In this document: positions 23,444 to 33,607 of the stretch, piece after piece
Layout: each line of letters begins with the position of its first letter
Numbering within the stretch: the first letter of the stretch is position 1
Assembly: GCF_000517425.1 (NCBI RefSeq)
Contig: NZ_CP006569.1
Location: forward strand, 3,834,760 to 3,898,759
Direction of reading: 5' to 3'
Length of the DNA: 64,000 bases
DNA from: Sodalis praecaptivus
GTDB taxonomy: Bacteria; Pseudomonadota; Gammaproteobacteria; Enterobacterales; Enterobacteriaceae
Notes under the pieces: model-generated
What the model was told of the DNA's origin: nothing
The model's input: the letters and a program-made list of their open reading frames with translations, nothing else
The model's database searches: none
Translations under genes and position numbers: made by a program

Positions 23444-24844
23444 ATGGGCAAGTCGTTATACCAAAAATTATATGATGCACACGTGGTCTATGAAGCGGAG
23501 AACGAAACGCCGCTGCTGTATATCGACCGCCATTTAGTGCACGAAGTGACCTCGCCGCAGGCGTTTGACGGCCTGCGCGCCCAGGGGCGCACCGTCCGCC
23601 AGCCGGGCAAAACCTTTGCCACCATGGACCACAATGTGTCCACGCAAACCAAAGATATCAACGCCTGCGGCGAAATGGCCCGCATCCAGATGCAGGAATT
23701 AATGAAAAACTGCGCGGAATTCGGCGTGCAGCTGTATGACCTGAATCACCCCTATCAGGGGATCGTGCATGTCATTGGCCCGGAACAGGGAATGACCCTG
23801 CCGGGGATGACCATCGTCTGCGGCGATTCCCATACCGCCACCCACGGCGCCTTTGGCGCGCTGGCGTTCGGTATCGGCACCTCGGAAGTGGAACATGTGC
23901 TGGCGACCCAGACGCTGAAACAGGGCCGAGCCAAAACCATGCAAGTGGATGTGACCGGCCACGCCGCCCCCGGCATTACCGCCAAGGATATCGTCCTGGC
24001 GATAATCGGTAAAATCGGCTCCGCCGGCGGGACCGGCCACGTGGTGGAATTCAGCGGCGACGCCATCCGCGCGCTCAGCATGGAAGGCCGCATGACCCTT
24101 TGCAACATGGCTATCGAGATGGGCGCCAAAGCGGGCCTGGTGGCGCCGGACGACACCACCTACGCCTATTTGCAGAACCGGCAATTTGCGCCCAAGGGCG
24201 ACGATTGGCACCAAGCCGTCCTGTATTGGGACACCCTGAAATCCGACGAGGATGCCCATTTCGACAAGGTGGTGACGCTGGATGCGCAAGATATCGCGCC
24301 GCAGGTCACCTGGGGCACCAACCCCGGACAGGTCATTGCCGTCAATCAGCTTATCCCGTCGCCGGAGTCGTTCAGCGATCCGGTGGAGCGCAACTCCGCC
24401 GCCAAGGCGCTGGCCTATATGGATTTGCAGCCCGGCATCCGTCTGACCGACGTGACGATTGACAAGGTCTTTATCGGATCTTGTACCAACTCGCGCATCG
24501 AAGACTTGCGCGCCGCCGCCGCCGTCGCCCGCGGCCGCCGCGTCGCCGCCGGCGTGCAGGCGATCGTGGTGCCCGGCTCGGGGCCGGTCAAAGCGCAGGC
24601 GGAAGCGGAAGGGCTGGACCGCATCTTTCTCGAAGCCGGTTTTGAATGGCGCCTGCCCGGCTGCTCGATGTGTCTGGCGATGAACAATGACCGCCTGAAC
24701 CCCGGGGAACGCTGCGCTTCGACCAGCAACCGCAATTTTGAAGGCCGTCAGGGCCGCGGCGGACGTACCCATCTGGTCAGCCCGGCGATGGCGGCGGCGG
24801 CGGCGGTGGCCGGCCGTTTCGCCGATATTCGCGAATTGAATTAA
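23444..24844 (+). CDS. leuC: 3-isopropylmalate dehydratase large subunit LeuC
   Basis: Aconitase-family large subunit carrying the [4Fe-4S] cluster; with LeuD it isomerises 2- to 3-isopropylmalate. The 466-residue product equals the E. coli length. The three cluster cysteines are in [13 protein letters not shown] and [35 protein letters not shown] forms part of the active site. It starts 5 bases after leuB and is followed by leuD after 10 bases. Confidence 0.97.
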   Translation: MGKSLYQKLYDAHVVYEAENETPLLYIDRHLVHEVTSPQAFDGLRAQGRTVRQPGKTFATMDHNVSTQTKDINACGEMARIQMQELMKNCAEFGVQLYDLNHPYQGIVHVIGPEQGMTLPGMTIVCGDSHTATHGAFGALAFGIGTSEVEHVLATQTLKQGRAKTMQVDVTGHAAPGITAKDIVLAIIGKIGSAGGTGHVVEFSGDAIRALSMEGRMTLCNMAIEMGAKAGLVAPDDTTYAYLQNRQFAPKGDDWHQAVLYWDTLKSDEDAHFDKVVTLDAQDIAPQVTWGTNPGQVIAVNQLIPSPESFSDPVERNSAAKALAYMDLQPGIRLTDVTIDKVFIGSCTNSRIEDLRAAAAVARGRRVAAGVQAIVVPGSGPVKAQAEAEGLDRIFLEAGFEWRLPGCSMCLAMNNDRLNPGERCASTSNRNFEGRQGRGGRTHLVSPAMAAAAAVAGRFADIRELN

Positions 24845-24854
24845 GGAAAGAGTG

Positions 24855-25457
24855 ATGGCTAAATTTACGCAACATACCGGTATCGTGGTGCCCCTTGATG
24901 CCGCTAACGTGGATACCGATGCGATCATCCCCAAGCAGTTTTTGCAAAAAGTGACCCGCACCGGTTTCGGACAGCATTTATTTAACGACTGGCGCTTTTT
25001 AGATGACGCCGGGCAACAGCCCAACCCGGATTTCGTGCTGAATCAGCCACGTTACCGCGGCGCCAGCATTCTGCTGGCGCGGGAAAATTTCGGCTGCGGC
25101 TCTTCCCGTGAGCATGCGCCCTGGGCGTTGACCGATTATGGCTTCCATGCGGTGATAGCGCCGAGCTTTGCCGATATTTTTTACTCCAACAGCTTCAACA
25201 ATCAGCTGCTGCCGATTACGCTGCCGGAAGATCAGATAAACACGCTGTTCGCCATGGTGGCGGCGCAGGAAGGGATAACCTTCACCGTTAATCTGGAGCG
25301 GCAACAGGTGGTGGCCGGTAATGAGGTTTATCCCTTCGAGATAGACAGCTTCCGCCGCCATTGCCTGATTAACGGCCTCGACAGTATTGGCCTGACGTTG
25401 ATGCATGATGACGCGATAAGCCAATACGAAAGCCGTCAGCCGGCCTTTCTGAACTGA
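24855..25457 (+). CDS. leuD: 3-isopropylmalate dehydratase small subunit LeuD
   Basis: Small (swivel domain) subunit of isopropylmalate isomerase. The 200-residue product (E. coli 201) has [20 protein letters not shown] at the start and the signature [18 protein letters not shown]. The ATG at 24855 follows AAGGAAAG; a GTG three bases earlier is less likely. It is the last gene of leuABCD and a hairpin follows 10 bases after the stop. Confidence 0.96.
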   Translation: MAKFTQHTGIVVPLDAANVDTDAIIPKQFLQKVTRTGFGQHLFNDWRFLDDAGQQPNPDFVLNQPRYRGASILLARENFGCGSSREHAPWALTDYGFHAVIAPSFADIFYSNSFNNQLLPITLPEDQINTLFAMVAAQEGITFTVNLERQQVVAGNEVYPFEIDSFRRHCLINGLDSIGLTLMHDDAISQYESRQPAFLN

Positions 25458-25466
25458 CAGCCCCTC

Positions 25467-25493
25467 GACGCCGCCCCTACCGGGTGCGGCGTC
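25467..25493 (+). terminator. Hairpin after leuABCD
   Basis: Arms GACGCCGC (25467-25474) and GCGGCGTC (25486-25493) form a perfect 8-base stem with an 11-base loop that can pair further (CCC with GGG). It starts 10 bases after the leuD stop. The following bases AATTGTT give only a weak U-tract, so this is a probable, not certain, intrinsic terminator. Confidence 0.55.
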
Positions 25494-25982
25494 AATTGTT
25501 GGCTAACGCGGCAGCGATGGCCATTATCCCCCGCGGCGCCGCGCCTTTTTATTGCTTAGCGCGACGGTCGTCGCGTTGTTAACGTTGTGGTGTCGCTATT
25601 GACCCGCCCGACGCCGGTTGGCCCTGATGACGACCGCCGCGCGACACTCTGCGCTACCGTCCCCCCACCCGCTATTGCTCGGAAACGCAGCGCGCTAATG
25701 CGCGATGCGCGACGTCCTGCGCGCAAAAAAAAAGCCGGCGCCATGTGTCGCCGGCCGGTGATCATCACCTGATTCAAGAGTTAGGGTGTCTAGGCGCTTG
25801 TCCATTGCATCGTTTGCACCGCGGCATTGCGGCTGGCTGGCCCACCGGCCAAGCGTTGAGGAGGTATAGCCGCTCTGCCGTGGCGCAGCGGAGGTGCATC
25901 CTGCCGCGCTTTCGGCTTAGTGAGTATCGGCGTAATATACGGAAAGAAAAATAGATGACTTTTCAGAGAGGGTTCCCCTTTT
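25494..25982. other. leuD-sgrR intergenic region; setA absent
   Basis: About 490 bases. In E. coli the sugar efflux gene setA and the RNA gene sgrS lie between leuD and sgrR. Here no SetA-like protein is visible. The right part (25725-25927, minus strand) holds the SgrS-like candidate listed separately; the left part (25494-25720) is GC-rich with no recognised gene. Confidence 0.6.
25725..25927 (-). ncRNA. Candidate SgrS-like small RNA, divergent from sgrR
   Basis: On the minus strand a -10-like TATATT (25939-25934) would start a transcript near 25927. It would end at an intrinsic terminator formed by GCCGGCG (25755-25749) and CGCCGGC (25740-25734) followed by nine T (25733-25725). Just before the terminator is GGTGATGATCACC, matching in layout the E. 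coli SgrS 3' end, where GGTG...ATCACC precedes the terminator. Length (about 203 nt), orientation and place match sgrS (227 nt). The seed that pairs with ptsG is not clearly conserved and no SgrT peptide is convincing, so the call rests on position and 3' architecture. Confidence 0.42.
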
Positions 25983-27665
25983 ATGGCCTCACCGCGTTTA
26001 CAGCAGCAATTTATACGCCTGTGGCAAAGCTGCCAGGGCGAATCCCGCGATACCACGCTCAGCGAACTGGCGTTACAGCTCAACTGCTCGCGCCGCCACG
26101 TCCGATCGCTACTGAAAAGCATGCAGCACATGGGCTGGCTCAGTTGGCATTCCCAGCCCGGGCGCAGTAAACGCTCGCGGCTGGACTTTCATTATACCGG
26201 TCTCGGGCTCCAGCAGCAGCGCGCCAGCGAACTCCTCGAGCAAGATCGCATTGATCAGTTGGTGCAGTTGGTGGGGGATCGCGAGAGCCTCAGAAGCATG
26301 CTGCTTTCCCACCTGGGCCGCGGTTTCCGTCAAGGGAAACATATCCTGCGGGTGCTTTACTACCGTCCGCTGAGCAATCTGTTACCCGGTACGCCGCTGC
26401 GGCGCTCGGACAATCATATTGTCCGGCAGATCTTCAGCGGCCTGACGCGTATAAATGAGGAAAATGGGGAACTCGAGGCGGATCTGGCCCATCACTGGCA
26501 GGCGCTGGCCCCCGATCATTGGCGTTTTTATCTGCGTCCAGCGGTGCGTTTTCACCACGGCCGGGAGATGACCGTCGACGATGTCATCCAGTCGCTGTCG
26601 CGCCTGACCGGCAACCCGCTATTTGCCTCGATCCTGTCTTTGCACTCCCCCGCGCCCCATACGCTGGATATTAAACTCGCCGGGCGCGACGATTGGCTGC
26701 CCTGGCTGCTGGCGAGCGTATCGGCGATGATCCTGCCCGCCGAATGGCGTACTCTGCCGGATTTCGCCCGCCGGCCCGTTGGCACCGGCCCCTATAGCGT
26801 GGTGCGCAACCACCCGAGCCAGCTGACCATCCGCGCGTTCGACGATTACTTCGGCTACCGGGCGCTGATTGATGAGGTCAATATCTGGGTGCTGCCGGAG
26901 CTGTCCCATGAGCTTAGCTATAGCGGCGTTCAGCTGCAAAACGTGGCTATGCCGCCGGGGGAAGACGGCAGCAGCGACGCCGCCGCGGAGATACGTCAGG
27001 AAGAGGGGTGCTACTTTTTACTTTACGACCAGCGCTCGCCGCTGATGCAACGCCCGGAAATACGCCGCTGGCTCTGCGACTACCTCAACCCGCTGGCGCT
27101 GCTGCCCTATACCCCGCCCGCAAGCCAACATTTCTGGTCGCCGGCCTACGGACTGTTGCCGCGCTGGCACCACCGCCGCCATGAACCGCCGGCGGCTAAA
27201 CCACCAGAACTGACCCGACTGACCCTCACTCTATACCGCAACCATTCGGAATTCGACGTGCTTGCCGCCGCGCTGAGCGCGCTATTGGCGGCGCAGTCCA
27301 TCCAGTTGGACATCAACGCGGTGGAATATGACCAATGGTACCGCGGCGACGCCACCGCGGATATTTGGCTAGGCAGCGCCAATTTCTCGCTGCCGCTGGC
27401 GTTTTCGCTGTTTGCCACCCTGTATGAAATACCGCTAGTGCATCGTTGCCTGCCGCCGACGCTTCACGACGCGGCCGAACGTTGGCGCCATCGTCAACTG
27501 CCGATGGCGGAGTGGTGCCGGTCGCTGGTTGACGAACATGGGTTTCATCCGCTGTACCACAACTGGCTCAGCCTGCAGGGCAGCCGTAGCATGCGCGGGA
27601 TCCGGATGAACACCCTGGGCTGGTTCGATTTCAAATCGGCCTGGTTCGCGCCGCCGGCACCCTAG
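25983..27665 (+). CDS. sgrR: Transcriptional regulator SgrR
   Basis: Regulator of the sugar-phosphate stress response that activates the small RNA gene sgrS. The 560-residue product (E. coli 551) has an N-terminal winged helix DNA-binding domain ([18 protein letters not shown]) and a long C-terminal domain related to oligopeptide/solute-binding proteins ([18 protein letters not shown]-like; [17 protein letters not shown]). The C-terminus [20 protein letters not shown] is nearly identical to E. coli. It starts with ATG 25983 behind a GAGAGGG site with a rather long spacing. It lies upstream of thiBPQ in the same direction, as in E. coli. Confidence 0.95.
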   Translation: MASPRLQQQFIRLWQSCQGESRDTTLSELALQLNCSRRHVRSLLKSMQHMGWLSWHSQPGRSKRSRLDFHYTGLGLQQQRASELLEQDRIDQLVQLVGDRESLRSMLLSHLGRGFRQGKHILRVLYYRPLSNLLPGTPLRRSDNHIVRQIFSGLTRINEENGELEADLAHHWQALAPDHWRFYLRPAVRFHHGREMTVDDVIQSLSRLTGNPLFASILSLHSPAPHTLDIKLAGRDDWLPWLLASVSAMILPAEWRTLPDFARRPVGTGPYSVVRNHPSQLTIRAFDDYFGYRALIDEVNIWVLPELSHELSYSGVQLQNVAMPPGEDGSSDAAAEIRQEEGCYFLLYDQRSPLMQRPEIRRWLCDYLNPLALLPYTPPASQHFWSPAYGLLPRWHHRRHEPPAAKPPELTRLTLTLYRNHSEFDVLAAALSALLAAQSIQLDINAVEYDQWYRGDATADIWLGSANFSLPLAFSLFATLYEIPLVHRCLPPTLHDAAERWRHRQLPMAEWCRSLVDEHGFHPLYHNWLSLQGSRSMRGIRMNTLGWFDFKSAWFAPPAP

Positions 27666-27780
27666 CTACGCGCAGGTTACCGGCACCCTGGTTATCGTTT
27701 CCCTTGTTTTCCGTATTTCCGGCGCCAATGGCGGGATTTACTGTTAACCCGACTCGTAAGCGTTTACAATCAATGCCGTT

Positions 27781-27879
27781 CTCAACGGGGTGCCCACTCC
27801 CGCCGCCCGCCGCGGCCGGGGTCAGCTGAGAGAAGACCCGTCGAACCTGATCCGGTTAATACCGGCGAAGGGATTTGAG
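27781..27879 (+). promoter_or_regulatory. TPP riboswitch (thi box) of thiBPQ
   Basis: The closing helix CTCAA (27781-27785) and TTGAG (27875-27879), the conserved ACGGGGTGC, the CTGAGA of the pyrimidine-sensing loop (27826-27831), and the pyrophosphate-sensing part ACCTGATCCGGTTAATACC with GCGAAGGGA all match the TPP aptamer. It ends 52 bases before the thiB start, so binding of thiamine pyrophosphate should block expression of the transporter. A promoter with -10 TACAAT (27765-27770) lies just upstream; its -35 is weak. Confidence 0.95.
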
Positions 27880-27930
27880 AGTGCGCTTCTGCCTCAAAGA
27901 CCTTTGCCACCCTTATCTCAGGAGTGCAAA

Positions 27931-28911
27931 GTGTTGAAAAAATGGTTGTTCTGTCTGTTACTGGCCGCCGCCGCGCCGGCGTGGGCCAAACCGACCCTGA
28001 CGGTGTACACCTATGACTCGTTCTCTTCCGAATGGGGCCCGGGGCCGGCGATAAAAACGGCGTTTGAAAAAGAGTGCGGCTGCGAGCTGAAATTCGTCGC
28101 GCTGGAAGACGGGGTGGCGCTGCTGAACCGCTTACGCCTGGAAGGCAACAATAGCCGTGCTGACATCGTGCTGGGCCTGGATAACAACCTGCTGCAGGCG
28201 GCGCACGATACCGGCCTATTCGCCCCCCACCGAGTCGCTACCGACGCGCTTACGCTGCCCGGCGGCTGGCATGACGACACTTTCCTTCCCTACGACTACG
28301 GTTATTTCGCATTTGTCTATGACCAGACCAAACTTAAAAACCCGCCCCGCAGCCTGCATGAGCTGGTGGACGGCCCCGCATCATTAAAAATCATCTATGA
28401 AGATCCGCGCACCAGCACCCCTGGGCTGGGGCTGCTGCTGTGGGTGCAGAAAGTCTATGGCGACGGCGCGCGGGCGGCCTGGGAAAAACTGGCCGCGAAA
28501 ACCGTTACCGTGACCAAAGGCTGGAGCGAAGCCTATGGCCTGTTCCTGAAAGGGGAAGCGGACATGGTGCTTAGCTACACCACCTCGCCGGCGTACCATA
28601 TTATCGAAGAGAAGAAAAATCAGTACGCGGCGGCGGACTTCAGCGAAGGGCACTACCAGCAGGTGGAAGTGGCCGGGCAACTCGCGGCCAGCAAACAGCC
28701 GGCACTCGCCCATCGCTTTATGCAATTCATCCTCACGCCGGCGTTCCAGCAGGCCATTCCCACCGGCAACTGGATGTATCCGGTGACCCCTACCCCGCTG
28801 CCGGCCGGCTTCGCTGCCCCCGCGCAGCGGACATTGAGTTTCACCCCGCAACAGGTAGCCGCCGAGCGCGCCGGCTGGGTCAGCGCCTGGCAGCAGGCCG
28901 TCAGCCGCTAA
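27931..28911 (+). CDS. thiB: Thiamine-binding periplasmic protein ThiB
   Basis: Periplasmic receptor of the ABC transporter for thiamine and its phosphates. The 326-residue product (E. coli 327) starts with a signal peptide LKKWLFCLLLAAAAPAWA, cleaved before KPTLTVYTYDSF, and carries ALEDGVALLNRLRLEG, LGLDNNLLQAA, YGYFAFVYD and VTVTKGWSEAYGLFLKGEAD as in the family. The start is GTG at 27931 with CAGGAG 7 bases upstream; an earlier in-frame ATG at 27790 lies inside the riboswitch and is rejected. Expression is expected to be repressed by TPP. Confidence 0.95.
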   Translation: MLKKWLFCLLLAAAAPAWAKPTLTVYTYDSFSSEWGPGPAIKTAFEKECGCELKFVALEDGVALLNRLRLEGNNSRADIVLGLDNNLLQAAHDTGLFAPHRVATDALTLPGGWHDDTFLPYDYGYFAFVYDQTKLKNPPRSLHELVDGPASLKIIYEDPRTSTPGLGLLLWVQKVYGDGARAAWEKLAAKTVTVTKGWSEAYGLFLKGEADMVLSYTTSPAYHIIEEKKNQYAAADFSEGHYQQVEVAGQLAASKQPALAHRFMQFILTPAFQQAIPTGNWMYPVTPTPLPAGFAAPAQRTLSFTPQQVAAERAGWVSAWQQAVSR

Positions 28912-30635
28912 TGTCCGCCGCCCGCCGTCGCAGCGGCGCGCATGCGCCGTGGGCGCGAGGACGTTCGGCGCGGCGAATCCGGGGCGGCCCCATCGGCGAG
29001 CGCCCCGCCACCGCCCTTGCCGTGCCGATGACGGGCCGCAGCGCCGGCTTTCCCGGCTGGTTATGGCCCGGCGTCGCGGCGGCGTCGGTCATTGCCATTA
29101 TCGCCATTGCCGCCTTCGGCGCGCTGTGGCGCCACGCGCCCGCGCATCCCTGGCGCCCGCTGCTGGCCGACAGCTATCTGTGGCATGTGGTGTCCTTTAC
29201 CTTTATCCAGGCGCTGTTATCGGCGCTGTGCTCCACTTTGCCGGCCGTAGCGCTGGCCCGGGCCCTCTACCGCCGGCGGTTTCCCGGCCGCGCGCTGCTG
29301 CTGCGTTTTTGCGGTATGACGCTGGTGCTGCCGGTGCTCGTGGGCGTCTTTGGCATTATGAGCGTGTTTGGCCAGCAGGGCTGGCTGGCGCAGCTGTGCC
29401 GCTTGCTGCACGTGGAATATGGGTTTTCCCCCTATGGCCTAAGCGGTATCCTGCTGGCGCACGTCTTTTTCAACCTGCCGCTGGCGACGCGATTACTGTT
29501 GCAGGCGCTCGAGAGCATTCCCGTGGAGCAGCGGCAACTGGCGGCCCAGTTGGGTATGTCCGCCGGGCCGTTTTTCCGCCTGGTCGAATGGCCCTACTTA
29601 CGCCGTCAGCTTTTGCCGGCGGCCGCGCTGATTTTCATGTTGTGTTTCGCCAGTTTCGCCACCGTGCTGGCGCTGGGCGGCGGCCCGCGGGCGACGACGA
29701 TCGAGTTGGCAATTTATCAGGCCCTCAGCTATGACTTCGATGTCGGCCGCGCCGCCCTGCTGGCGCTCATACAAATGGTCTGCTGCCTTGGGCTGGTGAT
29801 GCTGAGCCAGCGCCTGGCCGGGGCGCTGCCGGTAGGCCATAGCCAGCACGCTCGCTGGCGCGAACGCCAAACGGCGCCGGGCGGGATCCTGTGCGACGGC
29901 CTGATTATTCTGGCTGCGCTGCTGTTTCTGGTGCCGCCGCTGCTGGCGGTGGTCATTGGCGGCCTAAGCGGCAGCCTGCTGACGGTGTTAACGCAAACCG
30001 CGCTATGGCGGGCGGTGTTCACCTCGCTGTCTATTGCCCTGTGCGCCGGCCTGCTGTGTCTGCTGCTCACCGCTATGCTGCTTTGGAGCAGCCGCGAGTT
30101 GCGTCTGCGCCAGCGCCGCCTGGGCGCCCAGCTCTTGGATTTGAGCGGCATGGTGATCCTGGCGATGCCCGGCATCGTGCTGGCGACGGGTTTTTTTCTG
30201 CTGGCAATGGACAGCGGCGGACTGCCCGCGTCGCCCGCGCCGGTGGTTATCCTGGCGAATGCGCTGATGGCCATTCCTTATGCGCTGAAGGTATTGGAAA
30301 GTCCCATGCAGGACGTGGCCGACCGCTACCGTCAACTGTGTCTGGCGCTCGATCTCCGCGGCCTTAACCGGTTACGCCTGGTGGAGTGGCGCGCGCTGCG
30401 CCAGCCGGCAGGGCGGGCGCTGGCCTTCGCCAGCATCTTATCCCTGGGGGATTTTGGCGTGATTGCCCTGTTCGGCAGCGAGGATTTCCGTACCTTGCCG
30501 CTTTATCTCTATCAGCAGATAGGCGCCTATCGCAGCCAGGATGGTGCGGTGACTGCGCTGCTATTGCTGCTGCTCTGCCTGCTGCTGTTTAGCTTGTTTG
30601 AAACCTTGTCGGGGTCCCATGATAACGCTGGATAA
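28911..30635 (+). CDS. thiP: Thiamine ABC transporter permease ThiP
   Basis: Fused double permease (two binding-protein-dependent transport domains, about twelve membrane segments) of the thiamine importer. Both domains show the EAA-type coupling loops, [20 protein letters not shown] and the later [20 protein letters not shown]. As drawn it has 574 residues, against 536 in E. coli, because the ATG overlapping the thiB stop (TAATG) adds 39 arginine- and alanine-rich residues. The ATG at 29028 gives [18 protein letters not shown], which aligns with the E. coli start, but no ribosome site precedes it. I keep the coupled start; either could be right. Confidence 0.9.
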   Translation: MSAARRRSGAHAPWARGRSARRIRGGPIGERPATALAVPMTGRSAGFPGWLWPGVAAASVIAIIAIAAFGALWRHAPAHPWRPLLADSYLWHVVSFTFIQALLSALCSTLPAVALARALYRRRFPGRALLLRFCGMTLVLPVLVGVFGIMSVFGQQGWLAQLCRLLHVEYGFSPYGLSGILLAHVFFNLPLATRLLLQALESIPVEQRQLAAQLGMSAGPFFRLVEWPYLRRQLLPAAALIFMLCFASFATVLALGGGPRATTIELAIYQALSYDFDVGRAALLALIQMVCCLGLVMLSQRLAGALPVGHSQHARWRERQTAPGGILCDGLIILAALLFLVPPLLAVVIGGLSGSLLTVLTQTALWRAVFTSLSIALCAGLLCLLLTAMLLWSSRELRLRQRRLGAQLLDLSGMVILAMPGIVLATGFFLLAMDSGGLPASPAPVVILANALMAIPYALKVLESPMQDVADRYRQLCLALDLRGLNRLRLVEWRALRQPAGRALAFASILSLGDFGVIALFGSEDFRTLPLYLYQQIGAYRSQDGAVTALLLLLLCLLLFSLFETLSGSHDNAG

Positions 30636-31317
30636 CGTGACCTGGCTTTACCGCCATTTACCCATGCGCTTCGATGTCCATCTCGACGCCGGCGAAAAGG
30701 TGGCGGTACTGGGCCCGAGCGGCGCCGGTAAAAGCACGCTGCTGAACGTGATCGCCGGCTTCCTGACGCCGCACAGCGGCAGTTTGTGGCTGGACGGCGT
30801 GCGCCATCACCAGACGCCGCCGGCACGGCGGCCGGTATCGATGCTGTTTCAGGAAAACAACCTGTTTGCGCACTTGACGGTGGCGGAAAATATCGGGCTT
30901 GGCCTGCATCCCGGCCTGCGTTTGACGCCGGCGCAGCGCACCCAATTAGCGCAAGCGGCGCGGCAGGTCGGGCTGGAAAACGTGCTGGACCGGCTGCCGG
31001 CGGCCATCTCCGGCGGCCAGCGTCAACGCACCGCCCTTGCCCGCTGTCTGGTGCGTCAGCAGCCGATTCTCCTGCTTGATGAGCCCTTTTCCGCGCTGGA
31101 TCCGGCTCTGCGCGCCGAGATGGTGAGATTGCTCAATGACGTTTGCGCGACGCGCCGTCTAACGCTTTTGATGGTATCCCATAACCTGGAGGACGCCCTA
31201 CGGCTGGCGCCGCGCACTCTATTGGTGGTGGACGGTCGGATTTATTATGACGGCCCCACCGCGGCGCTGGCGAGCGGCGAGTCGCCGGCGGCGGCGATAC
31301 TGGGTATCGGCCGCTAA
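30619..31317 (+). CDS. thiQ: Thiamine ABC transporter ATP-binding protein ThiQ
   Basis: ATPase that drives thiamine uptake through ThiP. The 232-residue product equals the E. coli length and has Walker [18 protein letters not shown], the Q-loop [13 protein letters not shown], the signature [13 protein letters not shown], Walker [14 protein letters not shown] and the switch histidine VSHNLEDA. The ATG at 30619 ([15 protein letters not shown]) lies inside the 3' end of thiP, overlapping by 17 bases. A TTG at 30598 is a less likely start. Confidence 0.95.
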   Translation: MITLDNVTWLYRHLPMRFDVHLDAGEKVAVLGPSGAGKSTLLNVIAGFLTPHSGSLWLDGVRHHQTPPARRPVSMLFQENNLFAHLTVAENIGLGLHPGLRLTPAQRTQLAQAARQVGLENVLDRLPAAISGGQRQRTALARCLVRQQPILLLDEPFSALDPALRAEMVRLLNDVCATRRLTLLMVSHNLEDALRLAPRTLLVVDGRIYYDGPTAALASGESPAAAILGIGR

Positions 31318-31498
31318 GCGCAACCAGCGCGACCACGCCGCCCAGCCACCGCAGGCGCTCGCCCTTACCGGGAAGACGCCAGCGGCCCCCGCCGTCGGGA
31401 CGTCCCACTGCCGCCACCTCACCCAGGCACTTACGGAGCGGCTTATCTGAGCTATACCACGCAGAGCAGTGTGGTTGCCGCGCAGCCTATTCTCATGC

Positions 31499-32809
31499 TC
31501 AGGTAATCCGCTCGATTTTGCCCATAATCACAATCCAAGAGAAAATGCTGAGCAACGCCATGCCGCCGACAAACATCAGGGCGGGGGCGAAATTACCACC
31601 GGAAACCAGATAACCGATAAGAATCGGAACCAAAATCCCCATACTGGTGCCGACGAAGTTGAATATGCCCCCCGCGATACCCACCCGGTTAATCGGCGCG
31701 ATAGAGGACACCACCGACCATGAGATAGCGGCCAGCCCGCTGCCGAAAAAGGCAATGGTCATAAACACGACGATCATCGCGGGCGAGTCGACAAAATTGG
31801 CGCCGATAATGGTGGTCGCCAGCAGCAGACCGGTAATGATGGGAGCTTTGCGCGCGAAGGTTAACGAGTGTCCCCGTTTGATCAACTTGTCGGAAAGATA
31901 GCCGGAGAGCAACACACCGCACCAGGCCGCCGCAAACGGCAGCGTGGCCATGAAACCGATTTTAATAAATTCAATATGGCGGTACTTGACCAGATAGATA
32001 GGGAACCAGGTAAGGAAAAACCAGTTGGCGCAGGTCTCCCCCATATGCGCTATCACCAACCCCCACAGCTTTCTGCTGCGCAAAAAACGCCGCATCGGTA
32101 CCTCGTCGGTTTCCCTCGCTTCGCCGTTTTTCGCCGCGCTTTTCCATTCTAATCGGCCGCCGCCCTCGCGAATGAGGCTTAACTCGGCGGCATTGGCGCG
32201 GGATTTTAGCGGATCGCGATATAATAGCCAGAACCCTAATGCCCAAATCACGCCTATGCCACCGGTGACATAAAACATAAAACGCCAGCCGAAGGCCGCC
32301 TGTAGCCAGACCAATACCGGCGCCAGAAAGGCCAAACCGACATATTGACCGGAGATGTAGACGCCGACGGCGGTAGCCCGCTCGCGCTCAGGCAGCCAAC
32401 TGGTAATAATGCGATTGTTCATCGGATAGGAAGGGACTTCGCTTGCGCCTACCCCCAAACGGTACAATACGAGTTGCCATACCGTGCTAGCGGTGCCCTG
32501 TAAGCAGGTAAACAACGACCAAACGCCGATCACAATGGGGTATAACACCCGCGGCGCGATTTTATCCACCAGAAACGATCCCGGGATCTGAAACGGGGAG
32601 TAGGCCCAGGCAAAAGCGGAAAAGACAAACCCCATTTGTACCGAACTCAGCCCCAACTCTTCCACTATGTGCGGCGCCGCAATAGACAGGCTGCTGCGAT
32701 CGACATAATTGATCACCACCGTGATAAATAACATCAATACAATGAAGCGTCTCAACTGGCTGGATTTGGCGCCCGCAGGGGTGGCCGCAGACCGATCTAA
32801 TCCCGTCAT
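31499..32809 (-). CDS. MFS transporter, anion:cation symporter family (sugar-acid type)
   Basis: Inner membrane symporter of the major facilitator superfamily. The 436-residue product has about twelve membrane segments and the features of the ACS group that includes hexuronate, glucarate and galactonate carriers: NYVDRSSLSIAAPHIVEELG, FSAFAWAYSPFQIPGSFLVD, PSYPMNNRIITSWLPERERA and GVYISGQYVGLAFLAPVLVW. The ATG at 32809 follows GAGGTAACC. It is divergent from a GntR regulator and an enolase-superfamily enzyme, which suggests uptake of the substrate of that enzyme, probably a sugar acid. Exact substrate unknown. Confidence 0.88.
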   Translation of the reverse strand: MTGLDRSAATPAGAKSSQLRRFIVLMLFITVVINYVDRSSLSIAAPHIVEELGLSSVQMGFVFSAFAWAYSPFQIPGSFLVDKIAPRVLYPIVIGVWSLFTCLQGTASTVWQLVLYRLGVGASEVPSYPMNNRIITSWLPERERATAVGVYISGQYVGLAFLAPVLVWLQAAFGWRFMFYVTGGIGVIWALGFWLLYRDPLKSRANAAELSLIREGGGRLEWKSAAKNGEARETDEVPMRRFLRSRKLWGLVIAHMGETCANWFFLTWFPIYLVKYRHIEFIKIGFMATLPFAAAWCGVLLSGYLSDKLIKRGHSLTFARKAPIITGLLLATTIIGANFVDSPAMIVVFMTIAFFGSGLAAISWSVVSSIAPINRVGIAGGIFNFVGTSMGILVPILIGYLVSGGNFAPALMFVGGMALLSIFSWIVIMGKIERIT

Positions 32810-32851
32810 GGTTACCTCGATTATGTAGGTTTTGCTAGGTGTGTCGTTAAC

Positions 32852-32896
32852 TTTGATCAAATCAATGGATTTTTATATAAAAATATCTTATTTTTA
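32852..32896. promoter_or_regulatory. Candidate operators of the GntR regulator
   Basis: The 123-base AT-rich divergent region between the transporter and regulator genes holds two palindromes: TTTGATCAAA (32852-32861) and an inverted repeat TAAAAATA-TCT-TATTTTTA (32878-32896, 8-base arms). A GntR/FCD regulator dimer typically binds such short inverted repeats in its own divergent promoter. Which palindrome is used cannot be told from sequence. Confidence 0.45.
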
Positions 32897-32932
32897 CGAT
32901 CAATTATATAAAACTGTGAGAAGGTTAACATC

Positions 32933-33607
32933 ATGAAGCCGCCCAAGGTCACGTTAAAGCAGCAGATCGTGCAGGACATGGTGTCGGGATTCTGGCAACC
33001 GGGGGACCGGCTAACGCTGGGGGAACTGGCCGGTCGCTACCAGGCAAGCCAAACGCCAGTGCGGGAAGCGCTGCGGGAACTCTACGGTGAAGGCTTTCTG
33101 GAAATGGGTGCCGGCAAAACGTTCCAGCTGCGGCCGTTAAGCTTAGCGTTTATTGAAAATATTTTTGATATCCGCAGCTGCCTTGAAGTGATGCTGGTGA
33201 AAACCGCCGCCAATAAATGTCGCGCCGCCGATATTTTACACTTGAAAACCCTAAACCACGCCCTGGCGGAAGCGGTAAGCCAAGGCATGTTCGAGATCGC
33301 GATTGAAAAAAACCGTGAATTTCATGATGTGATTAACGGCATCGCCGCCAATGCCGAGGCGACGCGGATCCTCAAAATGCACTGGATTTTTATCGCGTCA
33401 TTATGGAAACAGGTGGGCTACGGCGCGGCGCGCTATACCGGCGTGGTCAGCGATCATCATGCCATCATTCAGGCATTTGAGCGCCAAGACGCCGATGCCG
33501 CCGCCTCGCTAATGGGGGCGCATGTGGTGAAAGCAAAATTTGAATTGATCGAGAAAGTGAAAAACCAGGCGTTACCTACGGGGGATGGAAATGAGCAATT
33601 CGCATGA
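32933..33607 (+). CDS. GntR-family regulator, FadR/FCD subfamily
   Basis: Probable repressor of the adjacent transporter and enzyme genes. The 224-residue product has an N-terminal winged helix-turn-helix with the GntR pattern (IVQDMVSGFWQPGDRLTLGE, QASQTPVREALRELYGEGFL) at about residues 12-60, and a helical FCD effector domain containing the usual acidic/histidine positions NREFHDVI and SDHHAII that bind a metal and carboxylate ligand. The ATG at 32933 follows GAGAAGG. It overlaps the downstream enzyme gene by 17 bases. No orthologue could be named. Confidence 0.88.
   Translation: MKPPKVTLKQQIVQDMVSGFWQPGDRLTLGELAGRYQASQTPVREALRELYGEGFLEMGAGKTFQLRPLSLAFIENIFDIRSCLEVMLVKTAANKCRAADILHLKTLNHALAEAVSQGMFEIAIEKNREFHDVINGIAANAEATRILKMHWIFIASLWKQVGYGAARYTGVVSDHHAIIQAFERQDADAAASLMGAHVVKAKFELIEKVKNQALPTGDGNEQFA

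Noticed and set aside
23699-25024. Antisense frame of 441 codons opposite leuC and leuD
   Set aside because: Both sense genes are complete and well matched; the antisense product has no recognisable domain.
25521-25556. Second leuABCD terminator at the palindrome CGCGGCGCCGCG followed by CCTTTTT
   Set aside because: With a realistic loop only a 4-base stem remains; the hairpin at 25467-25493 is the better candidate.
25918-25942. Plus-strand sequence GTGAGTATCGGCGTAA resembling the SgrS seed TGAGTATTGGTGTAA
   Set aside because: It is on the same strand as sgrR, opposite to the expected sgrS direction, and no terminator hairpin follows it. Probably chance.
27790-27930. Longer ThiB starting at ATG 27790
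   Set aside because: The extension would translate the TPP riboswitch and place the signal peptide inside the protein.
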